A DNA stretch of 64,000 nucleotides from Legionella cardiaca (GCF_029026145.1 NZ_CP119078.1:400501-464500); one strand, 5' to 3'; shown: positions 34,898 to 44,392, counted from the stretch's first letter. Translations and numbers: made by a program. The notes: generated by a model not told the origin, from the sequence alone.

Positions 34898-35425
34898 ATG
34901 CCGAGTAGACGCGTTTTAAAAATGGGTAATCGACAACTGGCAAGTCCGTCAAAACCTTTAGAAAATTTTGCCAGGGAAGGCCGTTCTTACCCTGGATTGA
35001 ATGAATTGCTTCAGGACATGCTTGCGACAATGAAAGAAAAAGGAGGCGTCGGTATTGCTGCGCCACAAATAGGTTGCAGTCAGCGAGTCATCATGTTTGG
35101 TTTCGAAAAAAGTGCACGTTATCCGAATGAAAGACCTGTACCATTTACCATTTTAATTAATCCCATCATAAAAATTTTATCACAAGAAATGAATGATGGA
35201 TGGGAAGGATGCCTTAGTGTCCCAGGATTAAGAGGTTTAGTTTCTCGTTATAATAAAATTGAATACAGTGGTTATGACCCAGATGGCAAACCAATTAGTC
35301 GAGTGGTAGAAGGGTTTCATGCAAGAATTGTACAACACGAATATGATCACCTCGATGGTATTTTATTTCCGCAACGTTTAAAAGATTTGCAAAATTTTGG
35401 TTTTGAAGATGAATTGCAATTCTAA
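34898..35425 (+). CDS. def: Peptide deformylase
   Basis: A 175-residue deformylase, which removes the formyl group from the N-terminal Met of nascent proteins. All three family motifs are present: GIAAPQIG (52-59), EGCLSVPG (103-110, Cys105 metal ligand) and HEYDH (147-151, His147 and His151 ligands, Glu148 catalytic). It is not next to fmt or the dprA locus, so it is probably a second copy rather than the main housekeeping gene, which lies beside fmt in many bacteria. A GCGGAGA site supports ATG 34898. Confidence 0.9.
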   Translation: MPSRRVLKMGNRQLASPSKPLENFAREGRSYPGLNELLQDMLATMKEKGGVGIAAPQIGCSQRVIMFGFEKSARYPNERPVPFTILINPIIKILSQEMNDGWEGCLSVPGLRGLVSRYNKIEYSGYDPDGKPISRVVEGFHARIVQHEYDHLDGILFPQRLKDLQNFGFEDELQF

Positions 35426-35432
35426 TAGAAAT

Positions 35433-35677
35433 TTATTTTGCCAACTTTCTGGCAGATGCAAAATACCTCACAGCAAATGCGTTTTCGCTCTCATGATGAT
35501 AAAACACTGAAAATTTACCAAAAAAGTTATCAACGCGTTTGATTCGCCTTTCTGGAAGTTGATATTCCGCTGATTATTGTCGTCTGTTAAATTACCTTCG
35601 CTTGAATAAGAAACTGTTTTTCCTACTGCTGTTAAATCATTACCATTCTGTATAAAGAAGTAATTGCTATTTTTTGA
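35433..35677 (-). pseudogene. Degenerate remnant of an unidentified gene
   Basis: In a 402-base gap two overlapping minus-strand frames read as protein. One is open over 35468-35677 (IQNGNDLTAVGKTVSYSSEG) and the other over 35433-35572, ending in VFYHHESENAFAVRYF and a TAA at 35433. Neither has a start codon; together they look like one C-terminal region broken by a frameshift. The family is unknown. Confidence 0.35.
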
Positions 35678-35827
35678 TTATTCTTAATATTTAACTAATG
35701 TATTTTTGTTATCTTTAGAAATAAGACGATTATTTATAGTCTATAAATATAAAATGTCCCTACACTTTAAGGATCTAGGGATTTCACGTGGGATGCTCTG
35801 AAATGAGAAGTGTTGTGGGAGTTTGAA

Positions 35828-38071
35828 ATGATTCCTGAAACGAAAGTTGAAGAATGGGTCAGTAAAATTGGTAATTATGAATTAGATAAAGATAGCCCCC
35901 GTGAGCAACGTGAAGCCAATTTTGACATTGATCTTTTTTTAACTCCTGAGGCGCAAGCAAAACTCTATGAGTCTACTCACTCCGAAGATGTTGAACCTAC
36001 CGCTGCACGCGAGCAATTTATTCGTTTTCTCTATCGTAAATTTAAAGATATAGAGAGAAATCCTCATTTAGCCGATAAAACAGTGCAATTGGCTGACTTT
36101 CTTGATGATATAGATGAAGATGGTCTAGCACTTTATAAGGCTGCAGTCGAAGAAGAAAGCAAAAGTAAGGCATTTAGAGATGCCGTGTTTTTTAAATCGC
36201 TAAAACATTATCCCGGTAACAAATGGGCACAACGTATGGTGTTATGGGTTGGGGGCCCTTCGAGTTCCGGAAAAACCTATGGTGCAAAAGGCGCTGTCGA
36301 AAAAATGAGCCGCGATGTTCTTAAAAAAACAACCGAAGAAGGTGGCAATGATATTGTTTCGGTAGATGGAAGTTTTGAAAGAGAAACATCACAAATGCGG
36401 CAAATGGTATTACAGTTTGCCTTAGCTACTGGATATAAAGGAATTCAAGATTTACATACACATAGCAAAGATCTTACTGTAAAGAAATATGTACGCGAAG
36501 CCGCGCTGGAAGACAAAAGATTAAGCCTGGTGATACCAGATACCTTTGTACGCAATCCAAAAGAAATTCGAAAAGAATTTAAAGCTTACGAAAAGGCAGG
36601 CGTTGTTCAAGCCTTTAGTGAAGTAAAAGCCGAAAAGGGTTATCAGGATCGTTTCCAAACCTCTGTAAAAAAAATGGGAGATGCGCGAGCATGGAATAAT
36701 AAGGTTTTTACTGAATCTCAAATTGCTATGAATAACCGTAATATAGGTTGCGAATCTAAAGTATATGAAGGCCATTATTTTAAATTCGGCCTGCATATGA
36801 CTAAAATTTTTAAAAAATTCTATAAGGCATATAGTCGAGATAAAGTAACACTGACTATCATGAATGATCTTATTTATTTAGTGAAAAGAGATAATGCATG
36901 GCAAGAGTGTGAATATAGCGATAACCTGGATAATCAGATTGAAGGTATTGATTTTATCCGCATGCCAGCAAGGGCTTATAATTACTGGCGAGACAATAAG
37001 ATTGCGCAGCCCTTGGAAACATGGTTCGAAGAAACCGGTAAACACATAAAATCGTTAACTGAACAAGTTATTACCGACAAAAAAAATGAGAAATATTCGA
37101 AGCATCACTCCTTTTTTAATCTGTTGCGAGTTAGTAGCTTACGAGAGCTTTTTATAAAAGATGTTGAAAAAGAACAAAGAAGGTTACGTCATCAAATTGC
37201 TGTGAATGAAGACATGATAACCGCTTTAGAAGAAGAAATTGACACATTAACAGCTGATACTGAGGTGGCAGAATTATTAAGTGCAAAATTAGAGACATGT
37301 AAACTTCTCCAGGCATCGTTGAAAGAAAATTTGAATATGTTGAGTGACCCTCACAGAAGCACAACAGAAGCTATGCAATTCTTACCTTATATTGACAGTT
37401 ATGTCGATATTCCGATTAGCGACAAAGAAGAATTATTACAGCAAACGGTTAGGGGGGATACACCATCAATTGCTATTACCTCAGAAACGGAAAACCAGGG
37501 TGAATTTCTTGCTCCACAACTGAAAGACGATTATTGTCGAGTACATTATGTTGATCTTTCTTCTGCGCCCGCTACAAAAGCAATGTTTGTACAAGAAAAA
37601 AATTCAGGCTCTGAGCGTGGTTTTACGCTTTCAGCGGTAGAGGAATCAATTGATCATGAGCCTACTGCTCTATTTGAATATTCCTTGGCAATGGCAAGTA
37701 GTCTGTTACTGGGACTCGATACCCCACCAACAGAGAAGAAACCTGTGACTATTCAAGGTTGGGATAGAGAGTTATTGGCTTACATGTGGACTGCGTTGGT
37801 GGTATTAGGTGAGAAAACGTCGGGTATGAAATTTCCTCTGGAAGCAATCTCAGTGTTCACCACAGCCTTTACAACTAATCAAGAGATGATGAGTGATAAG
37901 AAATTTTCACCACAATCTCTGCATGAAACTATTTTCAAGACTCACGAAGCATTCGTTAACTTGAAGGTCAAGGAATTAGAATCACTGCTTAAATTAAAAT
38001 CAGACCCTGAAGCGCAAGCAAAATTGCTTAATCAGGAATTGGTTGAAGCTACGCAATCATTGCAAAAATAA
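35828..38071 (+). CDS. Effector-like protein with zeta-toxin-like P-loop kinase domain
   Basis: A 747-residue soluble protein. After a helical N-terminus comes a Walker A loop GGPSSSGKT (142-150) in the context MVLWVGGPSSSGKTYGAKG, followed by IVSVDGSFERE and ALATGYKGIQDLHTH, then RLSLVIPDTFV. The arrangement resembles zeta-toxin/AAA-like small-molecule kinases, as does the GPAASGKST domain of the 1398-residue protein. Residues about 440-510 form a coiled coil (RRLRHQIAVNEDMITALEEE). ATG 35828 follows a TGGGAG site; the frame start at 35810 (TTG) is less likely. Effector status and kinase activity are inferred. No PmrA-type box was found upstream. Confidence 0.6.
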   Translation: MIPETKVEEWVSKIGNYELDKDSPREQREANFDIDLFLTPEAQAKLYESTHSEDVEPTAAREQFIRFLYRKFKDIERNPHLADKTVQLADFLDDIDEDGLALYKAAVEEESKSKAFRDAVFFKSLKHYPGNKWAQRMVLWVGGPSSSGKTYGAKGAVEKMSRDVLKKTTEEGGNDIVSVDGSFERETSQMRQMVLQFALATGYKGIQDLHTHSKDLTVKKYVREAALEDKRLSLVIPDTFVRNPKEIRKEFKAYEKAGVVQAFSEVKAEKGYQDRFQTSVKKMGDARAWNNKVFTESQIAMNNRNIGCESKVYEGHYFKFGLHMTKIFKKFYKAYSRDKVTLTIMNDLIYLVKRDNAWQECEYSDNLDNQIEGIDFIRMPARAYNYWRDNKIAQPLETWFEETGKHIKSLTEQVITDKKNEKYSKHHSFFNLLRVSSLRELFIKDVEKEQRRLRHQIAVNEDMITALEEEIDTLTADTEVAELLSAKLETCKLLQASLKENLNMLSDPHRSTTEAMQFLPYIDSYVDIPISDKEELLQQTVRGDTPSIAITSETENQGEFLAPQLKDDYCRVHYVDLSSAPATKAMFVQEKNSGSERGFTLSAVEESIDHEPTALFEYSLAMASSLLLGLDTPPTEKKPVTIQGWDRELLAYMWTALVVLGEKTSGMKFPLEAISVFTTAFTTNQEMMSDKKFSPQSLHETIFKTHEAFVNLKVKELESLLKLKSDPEAQAKLLNQELVEATQSLQK

Positions 38072-38099
38072 GCATTGGGTAAATGAATCTGCATGCCTG

Positions 38100-38693
38100 T
38101 CACTTTGTTTGGCGATATTCCGTAGCGAACGTCTTGGCAATATCTTGAGTTAAATGGGTTAGATTAACATTCATACTAATGACAAGCCTTTCAATATCAA
38201 CTGGCATTACTTTGCTGCAATAATAAACGTCTCTTTTCTTAATAAGCTTATCTTCATGATAAATAAGATACTCTGCTCGTAATGTGCTATTGCCATTAAT
38301 ATCAATTTCAAATTGTGAAATATCAATCTGCAAATGATAGTTAGGTTTGAATTTGGAATCCCAGGGAGAACTCTCAACAACGGCGCCAGGCAATAAGGTT
38401 GCAAGATTAGTTTCTACTACCCTTGTTATATTTTTGTCTAAAGATTCAGCCCACTGATGATATTCTTCAAGTTCCAATCGATGAGGAGTCTGATGAATCA
38501 TCAATTGTGGCTTGGTCATATAGGCTGGTGTAGTAACTTCATCTATACCTATTTGCAAATAGGTATAAGGTTTGGTGCCATTTTTTGCTGGTGGGAGAGG
38601 ATTTAGCATATACATCTGTGCGTCTTTGCTGCGGCCACACGCTACAAGTAATAAACCAATAAATGCTATGAAACTGAATTTGATAAGTTTCAT
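38100..38693 (-). CDS. PqiC/YmbA-family lipoprotein (ABC-type transport auxiliary)
   Basis: A 197-residue lipoprotein of the DUF330/PqiC family. The signal KFSFIAFIGLLLVAC contains the lipobox LVA-Cys19; the mature protein has MYMLNPLPPA and YLQIGIDEVTTPAYMTKPQL, typical of PqiC/YmbA, followed by HQWAESLDKNITRVVETNLA. Family members are outer-membrane lipoproteins that work with MCE proteins in lipid trafficking. Its ATG overlaps the stop of the upstream MlaD gene (ATGA), so the two are translationally coupled in one operon. Confidence 0.8.
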   Translation of the reverse strand: MKLIKFSFIAFIGLLLVACGRSKDAQMYMLNPLPPAKNGTKPYTYLQIGIDEVTTPAYMTKPQLMIHQTPHRLELEEYHQWAESLDKNITRVVETNLATLLPGAVVESSPWDSKFKPNYHLQIDISQFEIDINGNSTLRAEYLIYHEDKLIKKRDVYYCSKVMPVDIERLVISMNVNLTHLTQDIAKTFATEYRQTK

Positions 38694-39436
38694 CGTTTAC
38701 CTCGCAGTAAAGACTCAGGATATCGTGCTAAATAATCAGTCAAATTCTGTGTGGAATAAGCTGCATTCGCAATTTGTTTTAAGCTCTGATTAAGATAAGC
38801 CACCACTGATGGTACATTCTGGTTTAAGTTGTTAGCTAATTTATCAAAACTTTCCGCCATTATTTTTGCGGCTTCGATGGTATCGCGTACTTCCTTGGAG
38901 CGCACTAAAGCACTGATATCTTCTAAAGTTTTTTGAGCTGCCTTTAATGCCTCATCAATGGTTGTGTATTTTTCAATAGTATTCCTGGTTGGGAAAATAG
39001 GATAGCCTCGGTAGTAGCTTTGTTTGAAAGTTCGCGGTGAATCCGATTTTACAAGTTCTACTTCAGCGACTCCTGTTATCAGATTCGGTTTGGTTATATT
39101 GGCTATATAACCATTATTAATTAAAAGACGAATAGGATCTTGGCTAAAACCAAACGTTTTTTCAACAAAGAACTGAATATAAACCGGCAGTCTAACTTGG
39201 TTACGCGCCTTATTTTCCGTAATCTCAATACGTTTGACCTCGCCTATTTTAACACCACGGTAAGTAACAGGGGCTGTGGCTACCAAACCTTTGAGTGAGC
39301 CTTTAAAGAACATAACAAAAGTTTGTACTTGTGCACGTTTGTATTCCTCATAGAAGAAAGCAGCACCAATAAGCATCAGGCAAAGTGCGCCAACAACAAA
39401 CACGCCTACTAATGTATAAAATCGCTCGTGCCGCAT
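38690..39436 (-). CDS. MCE-domain (MlaD family) lipid transport protein
   Basis: A 248-residue inner-membrane-anchored protein. One N-terminal helix (LVGVFVVGALCLMLIGAAFFY) precedes the MCE domain: FKGSLKGLVATAPVTYRGVKIGEV is the canonical MlaD/PqiB/Mce core. A helical tail (about residues 165-240) follows. MCE proteins form hexameric rings or tunnels that carry phospholipids between membranes. It sits between the MlaE-like permease (9 bases upstream) and the PqiC lipoprotein (overlapping). The protein is anchored in the inner membrane with the MCE domain in the periplasm. Confidence 0.85.
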   Translation of the reverse strand: MRHERFYTLVGVFVVGALCLMLIGAAFFYEEYKRAQVQTFVMFFKGSLKGLVATAPVTYRGVKIGEVKRIEITENKARNQVRLPVYIQFFVEKTFGFSQDPIRLLINNGYIANITKPNLITGVAEVELVKSDSPRTFKQSYYRGYPIFPTRNTIEKYTTIDEALKAAQKTLEDISALVRSKEVRDTIEAAKIMAESFDKLANNLNQNVPSVVAYLNQSLKQIANAAYSTQNLTDYLARYPESLLRGKR

Positions 39437-39445
39437 GCCTTTTCC

Positions 39446-40201
39446 TTAGGTCATAAATGTAATATACATACTGGCAGTTATTAACCAGAATGTGCCGCGG
39501 GTCAGAATTCGTGACACGGCTTTTCTCAAAGAAATATGTCTAACTGCTGCCTCATAATAATAATAGCCAGCGGCCAAACTCACAATGCTACATAAAATTA
39601 AAGTTTTAAATGCTGAATAAATGACGTCGTAAACAGTTAGCGAACTGGTTATATGAAGTATAAATTCGCTCTTAGTCATACTTAATAAATAATGAAATGT
39701 TATGTAAAAACTAATAGCAATAGCTACGATGGCATAAGTAAATAAAAGCAAAGAAGTAATATTTAGACCAAAAATAATAGGCCATACATGCTCAAGGATA
39801 ACCTCTTCGGGGCTTTGGCCTAGTCGTTTAATTCTTGTGTTAATTAGATGTAATCCCGCCTGAATACTTAAAATAAAGCCGATAAATACAGGGAGTACTT
39901 CGTGAGTTAAAATATTTTGCGCTATAGGTAAAGATTTATGGCGTAGATTAAAAGGACTCAGAAGAAAATAAACAGTTTGTGCTTCAGATAGACTGAGTAA
40001 TGCCAAAATAAAAATGAGAGGGACAACCAGTTTTGCTCCTGAATAGTAAAGAATTTCTACCATATTAAACCAGGAGATTGATAATTCACCGAATAAAACA
40101 TCTTTGATGCTATGAAATAGATGGCCAAAAAAACGAAAAACCAGCACGAATGAATTGAGAAATTTTACTACGTGTAAGCCAAAGCGCCGGAAGGCATACA
40201 T
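39446..40201 (-). CDS. Divergent MlaE/YrbE-family permease
   Basis: A 251-residue polytopic protein, first in an operon with MlaD- and PqiC-like genes. Hydrophobic segments occur around residues 55-75, 100-120, 145-175 and 205-222. Its length, location before an MCE gene and the segment ILTHEVLPVFIGFILSIQAG, corresponding to the relgPvltalilagr region of MlaE, support the assignment. The following region, normally GtM---EqidAL, reads NTRIKRLGQSPEEVILEHVWP, so it is strongly diverged. No ATPase gene accompanies it; the family normally requires MlaF. Assignment depends partly on context. Confidence 0.65.
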   Translation of the reverse strand: MYAFRRFGLHVVKFLNSFVLVFRFFGHLFHSIKDVLFGELSISWFNMVEILYYSGAKLVVPLIFILALLSLSEAQTVYFLLSPFNLRHKSLPIAQNILTHEVLPVFIGFILSIQAGLHLINTRIKRLGQSPEEVILEHVWPIIFGLNITSLLLFTYAIVAIAISFYITFHYLLSMTKSEFILHITSSLTVYDVIYSAFKTLILCSIVSLAAGYYYYEAAVRHISLRKAVSRILTRGTFWLITASMYITFMT

Positions 40202-40477
40202 ATTTAATCCTTTAGAAAATTATCCTAACTGTACAAATCGTGTCTGGCTATTATGCATTTTAAAGAGGCCATTATTTTTATTAAGATACACTCTGAGAAT
40301 ACCATGATGAAGCCGGAATTTATAGCGGCATCATACCCTTGCTCTTTTGTACGAGTAAAATTTATTTTTAGTAGAACTTTGCACAGGACAATTTTTGGCG
40401 TTGAACCGCTAATTTAAGTGACTATCAGTGGCATATTTTTAAAGCTAATGGAGAGGCAATAGAGATAAATTCTTGAT

Positions 40478-40494
40478 CTTAATAAAATCTTAAG
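40478..40494 (+). promoter_or_regulatory. PmrA-type box upstream of the 698-codon gene
   Basis: CTTAAT-AAAAT-CTTAAG, a match to HTTAAD-N5-HTTAAD, ends 45 bases before the start at 40540. The hexamer 10 bases downstream is CAATAT. The remaining intergenic sequence (40202-40477) shows nothing I can support. Confidence 0.6.
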
Positions 40495-40539
40495 TTTAAG
40501 CTGGCAATATGCACCTTATTTCTACTGGCTATAAATCTC

Positions 40540-42636
40540 ATGAATTTTCTAGATGTTGCTAATCGGTTTATTCCTGGATATCAACTCCTTTCCGACGAAA
40601 TTAGGGAGAAGTTCCAAAATTCTTTGGTTGGTAAACAATTTGTAGATGTGGTTAAAAATACACAAAAATCTCTAAATGCTTTTCAAAATTCAGTCTCTTT
40701 TTGGCGCTATATTTTTATTGGAATTGATGAGGAAAAGAAACGATTAAAGCAAGAATTTGACAATGAAAAAGAAAGAATTATTTCACAAATTTCCACAAGT
40801 GAAGAATACAAAAATCTCATCATTGAAATTATTCGAATTCATTTACCAGAAGCATATTCTGATTTTGAGTTGCTTGAGGAAAACGAAGAATATAGTTTAG
40901 CCAGCGCTTCTTTTTCCCATGCTTTATTGGAAATTATTCCTATCAACCATCAACTTCAACAAGAAGATGACGAATTTTCTCTAATGGATCCCTGGCAAAA
41001 AACGAGATTATTGTTTGAGCATAATCAGAGAGTAGATGCCCTTTATGCAAAGAAAAGTATCTTGATTAATAGGTGGCAGACCCAGCTGAATACATCTGAA
41101 GACATGGCGCCTTTTAGAGAAATTATTGAGCAAAAGAGACAACAAAAAAGAGAAGAGGAAATACAGGTTAAATTGCGAGAACTTAAAGCTAGAACGCAAC
41201 AATTAGCTAGAGTTTTTCCTTGGCTGCATTCAGACCCGAGCATATTAATGCGATTACAAACAAAATACCGGGAGGTATTGAACGAGGGACAGGTAGATTT
41301 TCCAACCATTGAGGAACAAGGATTAACCTATCTTGTTTTTTATCATCTGCAAAAAATAACTGAACAACAATTTGATTATGTGACATTTTTGGATTTTAAC
41401 CTGGCACAAGCAAAGAGATTAGCTAAGAAAATTATGTCAGCGTTCAAACAGGAAAATGTGCTGAATATTGACAAATGGTTTACAAAATACCAAGCTGACT
41501 TTACTAAAGAATTGTACCGCACGTTATTGTTTATTAACAATAAAAAAAGAGAGATTTCTAATCATCCGCCACAAGAATTCCTTGGCTCACTTTCTTCTCT
41601 TTTTTGGCAAAATAAAACAGTTGAGAAAACAAAGGAATTTTTAAATAGATTAGCGGATGCACATGCATTTATTCAAGCAACAGGATTTTCTACGCAAAAT
41701 GAAAGTTCTTTTTTGGCTATTCTCGATTTGTATAATTATGGTCGCGCTGCCGATCAAATCACAGAATCTAAAACGATTTTGTCTAGTTTATTTAAACCCT
41801 TTTTTCCGCTTTATGAGGAATATCGAGATATTGCATTTTATGAGAAAAATGTTTATTTAAAAATTTTAAGAACCACGATGCCGTTGTTGGTTATTGCTGC
41901 TTTTGTAACCCTTATAGCTGCTTTATTGGCACCATTAGCAATCCCTGAATTAGCATTTACTGTGGTTTTAATTCCCACCTTATTTGTTGGATTAGCCTTA
42001 GCAACCAAATATGTTGCTTTAAAAGATCATGTTTATAAGGCTCTGCGCGAAGCTTATTATGGTGGGGCGTTTGAAATACCTGAGTTTCAAATTAATCTGC
42101 GTATGCTAACTATTTTTAAAAATGAGGTAGACGCATTAGCCGTTAGAAATTTTTATATTGAAGAGATAATGCGTTGTGATGAAATTGAAGCATCCTACCG
42201 AGTAAGAGAGCAGGAAGGGATTTTGCTACAAGAAGAAATTGCCGACAAGAAAGCAAATCTTCTTAAAAGACATACCCTTAGTCTGGAATGGTATGATATT
42301 CATAGCAATATCAATTTAGGATATGAACAGGTACCTAAGCTTGTATTGGCACGCTTAGAGGAAGCTGGTAATCGTGAATATAATGCTCTTAAAGCAGCGT
42401 TAGAGGAAGATTTTCCTCATTTACAACGTGCTGTTCAAGAAATGGTTCAAGATTTGAAATCGACTTTTAGGGAACGTTCCGTTACAACTGAACAAACAAA
42501 TTCTCAAAGGCAACGGATTATAGAGTCAAGTCAAGAAAATTATTCACCAAGGCTGTTTAAACCGCATAAATCCTTAACTCATAAAGCTAATACTGAGAAA
42601 TTAGACTCGCTTGTTGCTGAAATTAGAGCATGCTAA
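40540..42636 (+). CDS. Effector-like helical protein with a central membrane hairpin
   Basis: A 698-residue protein I do not recognise. Most is charged and alpha-helical with coiled-coil character (for example EEKKRLKQEFDNEKERI at 66-82 and a Gln/Arg/Glu-rich stretch around 205-222). A pair of membrane helices spans about residues 448-487 (LVIAAFVTLIAALLAPLAIP and AFTVVLIPTLFVGLALATKY). The tail is basic and Ser-rich. A PmrA-type box lies 46 bases upstream, supporting regulation with Dot/Icm effectors. Membrane-hairpin-plus-coiled-coil is common in Legionella effectors acting at host vacuoles. No enzymatic motif was seen. Confidence 0.55.
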   Translation: MNFLDVANRFIPGYQLLSDEIREKFQNSLVGKQFVDVVKNTQKSLNAFQNSVSFWRYIFIGIDEEKKRLKQEFDNEKERIISQISTSEEYKNLIIEIIRIHLPEAYSDFELLEENEEYSLASASFSHALLEIIPINHQLQQEDDEFSLMDPWQKTRLLFEHNQRVDALYAKKSILINRWQTQLNTSEDMAPFREIIEQKRQQKREEEIQVKLRELKARTQQLARVFPWLHSDPSILMRLQTKYREVLNEGQVDFPTIEEQGLTYLVFYHLQKITEQQFDYVTFLDFNLAQAKRLAKKIMSAFKQENVLNIDKWFTKYQADFTKELYRTLLFINNKKREISNHPPQEFLGSLSSLFWQNKTVEKTKEFLNRLADAHAFIQATGFSTQNESSFLAILDLYNYGRAADQITESKTILSSLFKPFFPLYEEYRDIAFYEKNVYLKILRTTMPLLVIAAFVTLIAALLAPLAIPELAFTVVLIPTLFVGLALATKYVALKDHVYKALREAYYGGAFEIPEFQINLRMLTIFKNEVDALAVRNFYIEEIMRCDEIEASYRVREQEGILLQEEIADKKANLLKRHTLSLEWYDIHSNINLGYEQVPKLVLARLEEAGNREYNALKAALEEDFPHLQRAVQEMVQDLKSTFRERSVTTEQTNSQRQRIIESSQENYSPRLFKPHKSLTHKANTEKLDSLVAEIRAC

Positions 42637-42645
42637 AGAGTGGGT

Positions 42646-43845
42646 TTAAAGTTTAAAAGCAGTAGACAAAGATTCTGAACCATTGAGGAGAAAATCAGGG
42701 ACATGGACGGGGTCGGTTGTTATGTCTGAAATTGGAGGACTTTCTTCTATTATTAGCTGGTTTTCTGCCGGGATGGCTGAAGTTAACAAGGATAAAGCCG
42801 GTGAAATAAGCGGTTCATTGAGGTTGTCATGATCGAGCATATAGACGCGTTCTTTTTCACGTAACTCTACTTGTAATTGCTCTCTTATTGTTAATTCATT
42901 CGTTTTAAGTAGTAAATGCTTCACTCCATAGGTTATACCGATTAAAGCGACTGCACCTATACTTACAAGCAAGCTACCAGGAATAAAGCACCACCCAGCC
43001 ATGATTGCCAGTAATACAATGGAAGTGCCAAGATTAATGAGTAGAGCCTTCTTATGTTTTTTGAAACCATAAGACTGACGAATATAATCTTGATGGACAA
43101 GTAAAGGTGATGCGTCATGAAGGGGTGGTTTATTGCGAAAACGAGCATTTTCTTGAATCAAAGCAACCACTTCTTTGATAACGTCAATACCTGAAGCCAG
43201 AACAAATAATCCTGCTACTAAAGGAGTCATGGGTGCTGAAGCTGCTATCCAAACACTGTAGGCAGCGATATTAACAAATGCATTCGCCAGGAGAAAAAAA
43301 TTATCTCGTAAGCGGTTAAATAAAGTTTTCTTCGGATCAACATGGTTTTGATAAAAATAAAAAATCGTACTTGCAACATTAAAAATAAGTCCCAGAATAG
43401 GCAAACCAATTACCGAAATTAATAAGTTTCCAATTGTTTGTAAAACACCATAAAAGGCAGGAAGCGCCAAGAGTGAGGCTATAAGAGTAACTATCACCCC
43501 ACCAGCTATCACGAGCTTTAATTTACTTACGGCGGTCTTATTATCAATTAATTCAAGAATATAAGAAATTTGAGGATGACCATCATGGTGTAATTTCAAT
43601 AACAGGTTATAAACAGTGAGATTTAAATATTCATCCCATTTTTCCGGAGGAATATTTAAATTCTGTAAAATACTTTTAACTTTTAGGGTAATTTCGGGTT
43701 GAGAGCTAACAATTGTTTGGTGATAGTTTTTTTTTAATTCATTTAAGTTTTGAGCGTAATATTGAAAATGGGTCTTTAGGTGCTTAGAAGCACCACCACG
43801 CAAATAGATTTCAAATTGAATTAGATCATTAATTAAAGAGAGCAA
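42646..43845 (-). CDS. Effector-like multi-pass membrane protein
   Basis: A 399-residue membrane protein. Hydrophobic segments are at about residues 107-175 (LKLVIAGGVIVTLIASLLAL, VLQTIGNLLISVIGLPILGL), 190-225 (FVNIAAYSVWIAASAPMTPL, AGLFVLASGIDV) and 270-310 (LLINLGTSIVLLAIMAGW, LLVSIGAVALIGITYG). Both ends are soluble. It converges on the 40540 gene with 9 bases between stops, and its promoter carries a PmrA-type box with a TATAAT 10 bases downstream, so effector-style regulation is likely. I recognise no domain. Confidence 0.55.
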   Translation of the reverse strand: MLSLINDLIQFEIYLRGGASKHLKTHFQYYAQNLNELKKNYHQTIVSSQPEITLKVKSILQNLNIPPEKWDEYLNLTVYNLLLKLHHDGHPQISYILELIDNKTAVSKLKLVIAGGVIVTLIASLLALPAFYGVLQTIGNLLISVIGLPILGLIFNVASTIFYFYQNHVDPKKTLFNRLRDNFFLLANAFVNIAAYSVWIAASAPMTPLVAGLFVLASGIDVIKEVVALIQENARFRNKPPLHDASPLLVHQDYIRQSYGFKKHKKALLINLGTSIVLLAIMAGWCFIPGSLLVSIGAVALIGITYGVKHLLLKTNELTIREQLQVELREKERVYMLDHDNLNEPLISPALSLLTSAIPAENQLIIEESPPISDITTDPVHVPDFLLNGSESLSTAFKL

Positions 43846-43876
43846 TTGCAGATTAATCTTCAGAGTTTTGCATTGA

Positions 43877-43909
43877 ATTATAAAAGAGCAAACTTAATGA
43901 ATTATTAAG
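43877..43909 (-). promoter_or_regulatory. PmrA-type box and minus 10 of the 399-codon membrane protein gene
   Basis: Box 43893-43909 reads CTTAAT-AATTC-ATTAAG on the minus strand. After 10 bases comes a perfect TATAAT (43877-43882). The box ends 47 bases before the start at 43845. This is the best minus 10 of the five such promoters in the window. Confidence 0.65.
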
Positions 43910-43954
43910 AAGCTGTATAAATATTGCAATCAAAAAAATTATGGTAACTTCCTG

Positions 43955-43995
43955 CTGTCATCCTGAAAAATAATGAGCTGTTTTCAGGATGACAG
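43955..43995 (-). terminator. Hairpin downstream of the 127-codon gene
   Basis: A perfect 15-bp inverted repeat (43955-43969 / 43981-43995) with an 11-base loop lies 13 bases beyond the stop of the minus-strand gene at 44009. The arms (CTGTCATCCTGAAAA) resemble dispersed intergenic palindromes, so it may be a repeat serving as terminator. Confidence 0.55.
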
Positions 43996-44008
43996 TCTAG
44001 GAGGAGAC

Positions 44009-44392
44009 TTAATCACTGTCATCGTTTCTATCAAGACACCACCAAGTATTTGACCAGGAGTGATAACTAACTTGTAATGAATTTAAAATTCCCTCGACAG
44101 TTTTAACGCAAGCGGTTTCCTTTTCGCCCTGAGAATTAATTTTAAAAATTTTAATCAAGTCATAACGATAAATTCGCCAATCATCACCTTCATTTTGTGA
44201 ATGGGCATGACAATTTTTTTGGTTGGGTTGTAAAATTCCGCTATGAAATTTAACTTTTGGCGAAGAGCAACCGGTATTTTGATTGTTAATTTCATAATAG
44301 AGCTGAAACTCAGTCTCGTTCGTGACACAGATTGCATTTGCGTTTGCAATGAGAAAGAAGCAAAGAAAAAAAGTATAAATTTTGTTAGACAT
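44009..44392 (-). CDS. Small exported cysteine-containing protein, unknown
   Basis: A 127-residue protein with a clear signal peptide (IYTFFLCFFLIANANA, about residues 5-20). The mature protein is short, polar and has six cysteines that could form disulfides, including CVTNETEFQLYYEI at its start and WWCLDRNDDSD at its end. No family recognised; size and Cys content suggest a periplasmic or secreted small protein. It is followed by a strong hairpin. Confidence 0.6.
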   Translation of the reverse strand: MSNKIYTFFLCFFLIANANAICVTNETEFQLYYEINNQNTGCSSPKVKFHSGILQPNQKNCHAHSQNEGDDWRIYRYDLIKIFKINSQGEKETACVKTVEGILNSLQVSYHSWSNTWWCLDRNDDSD

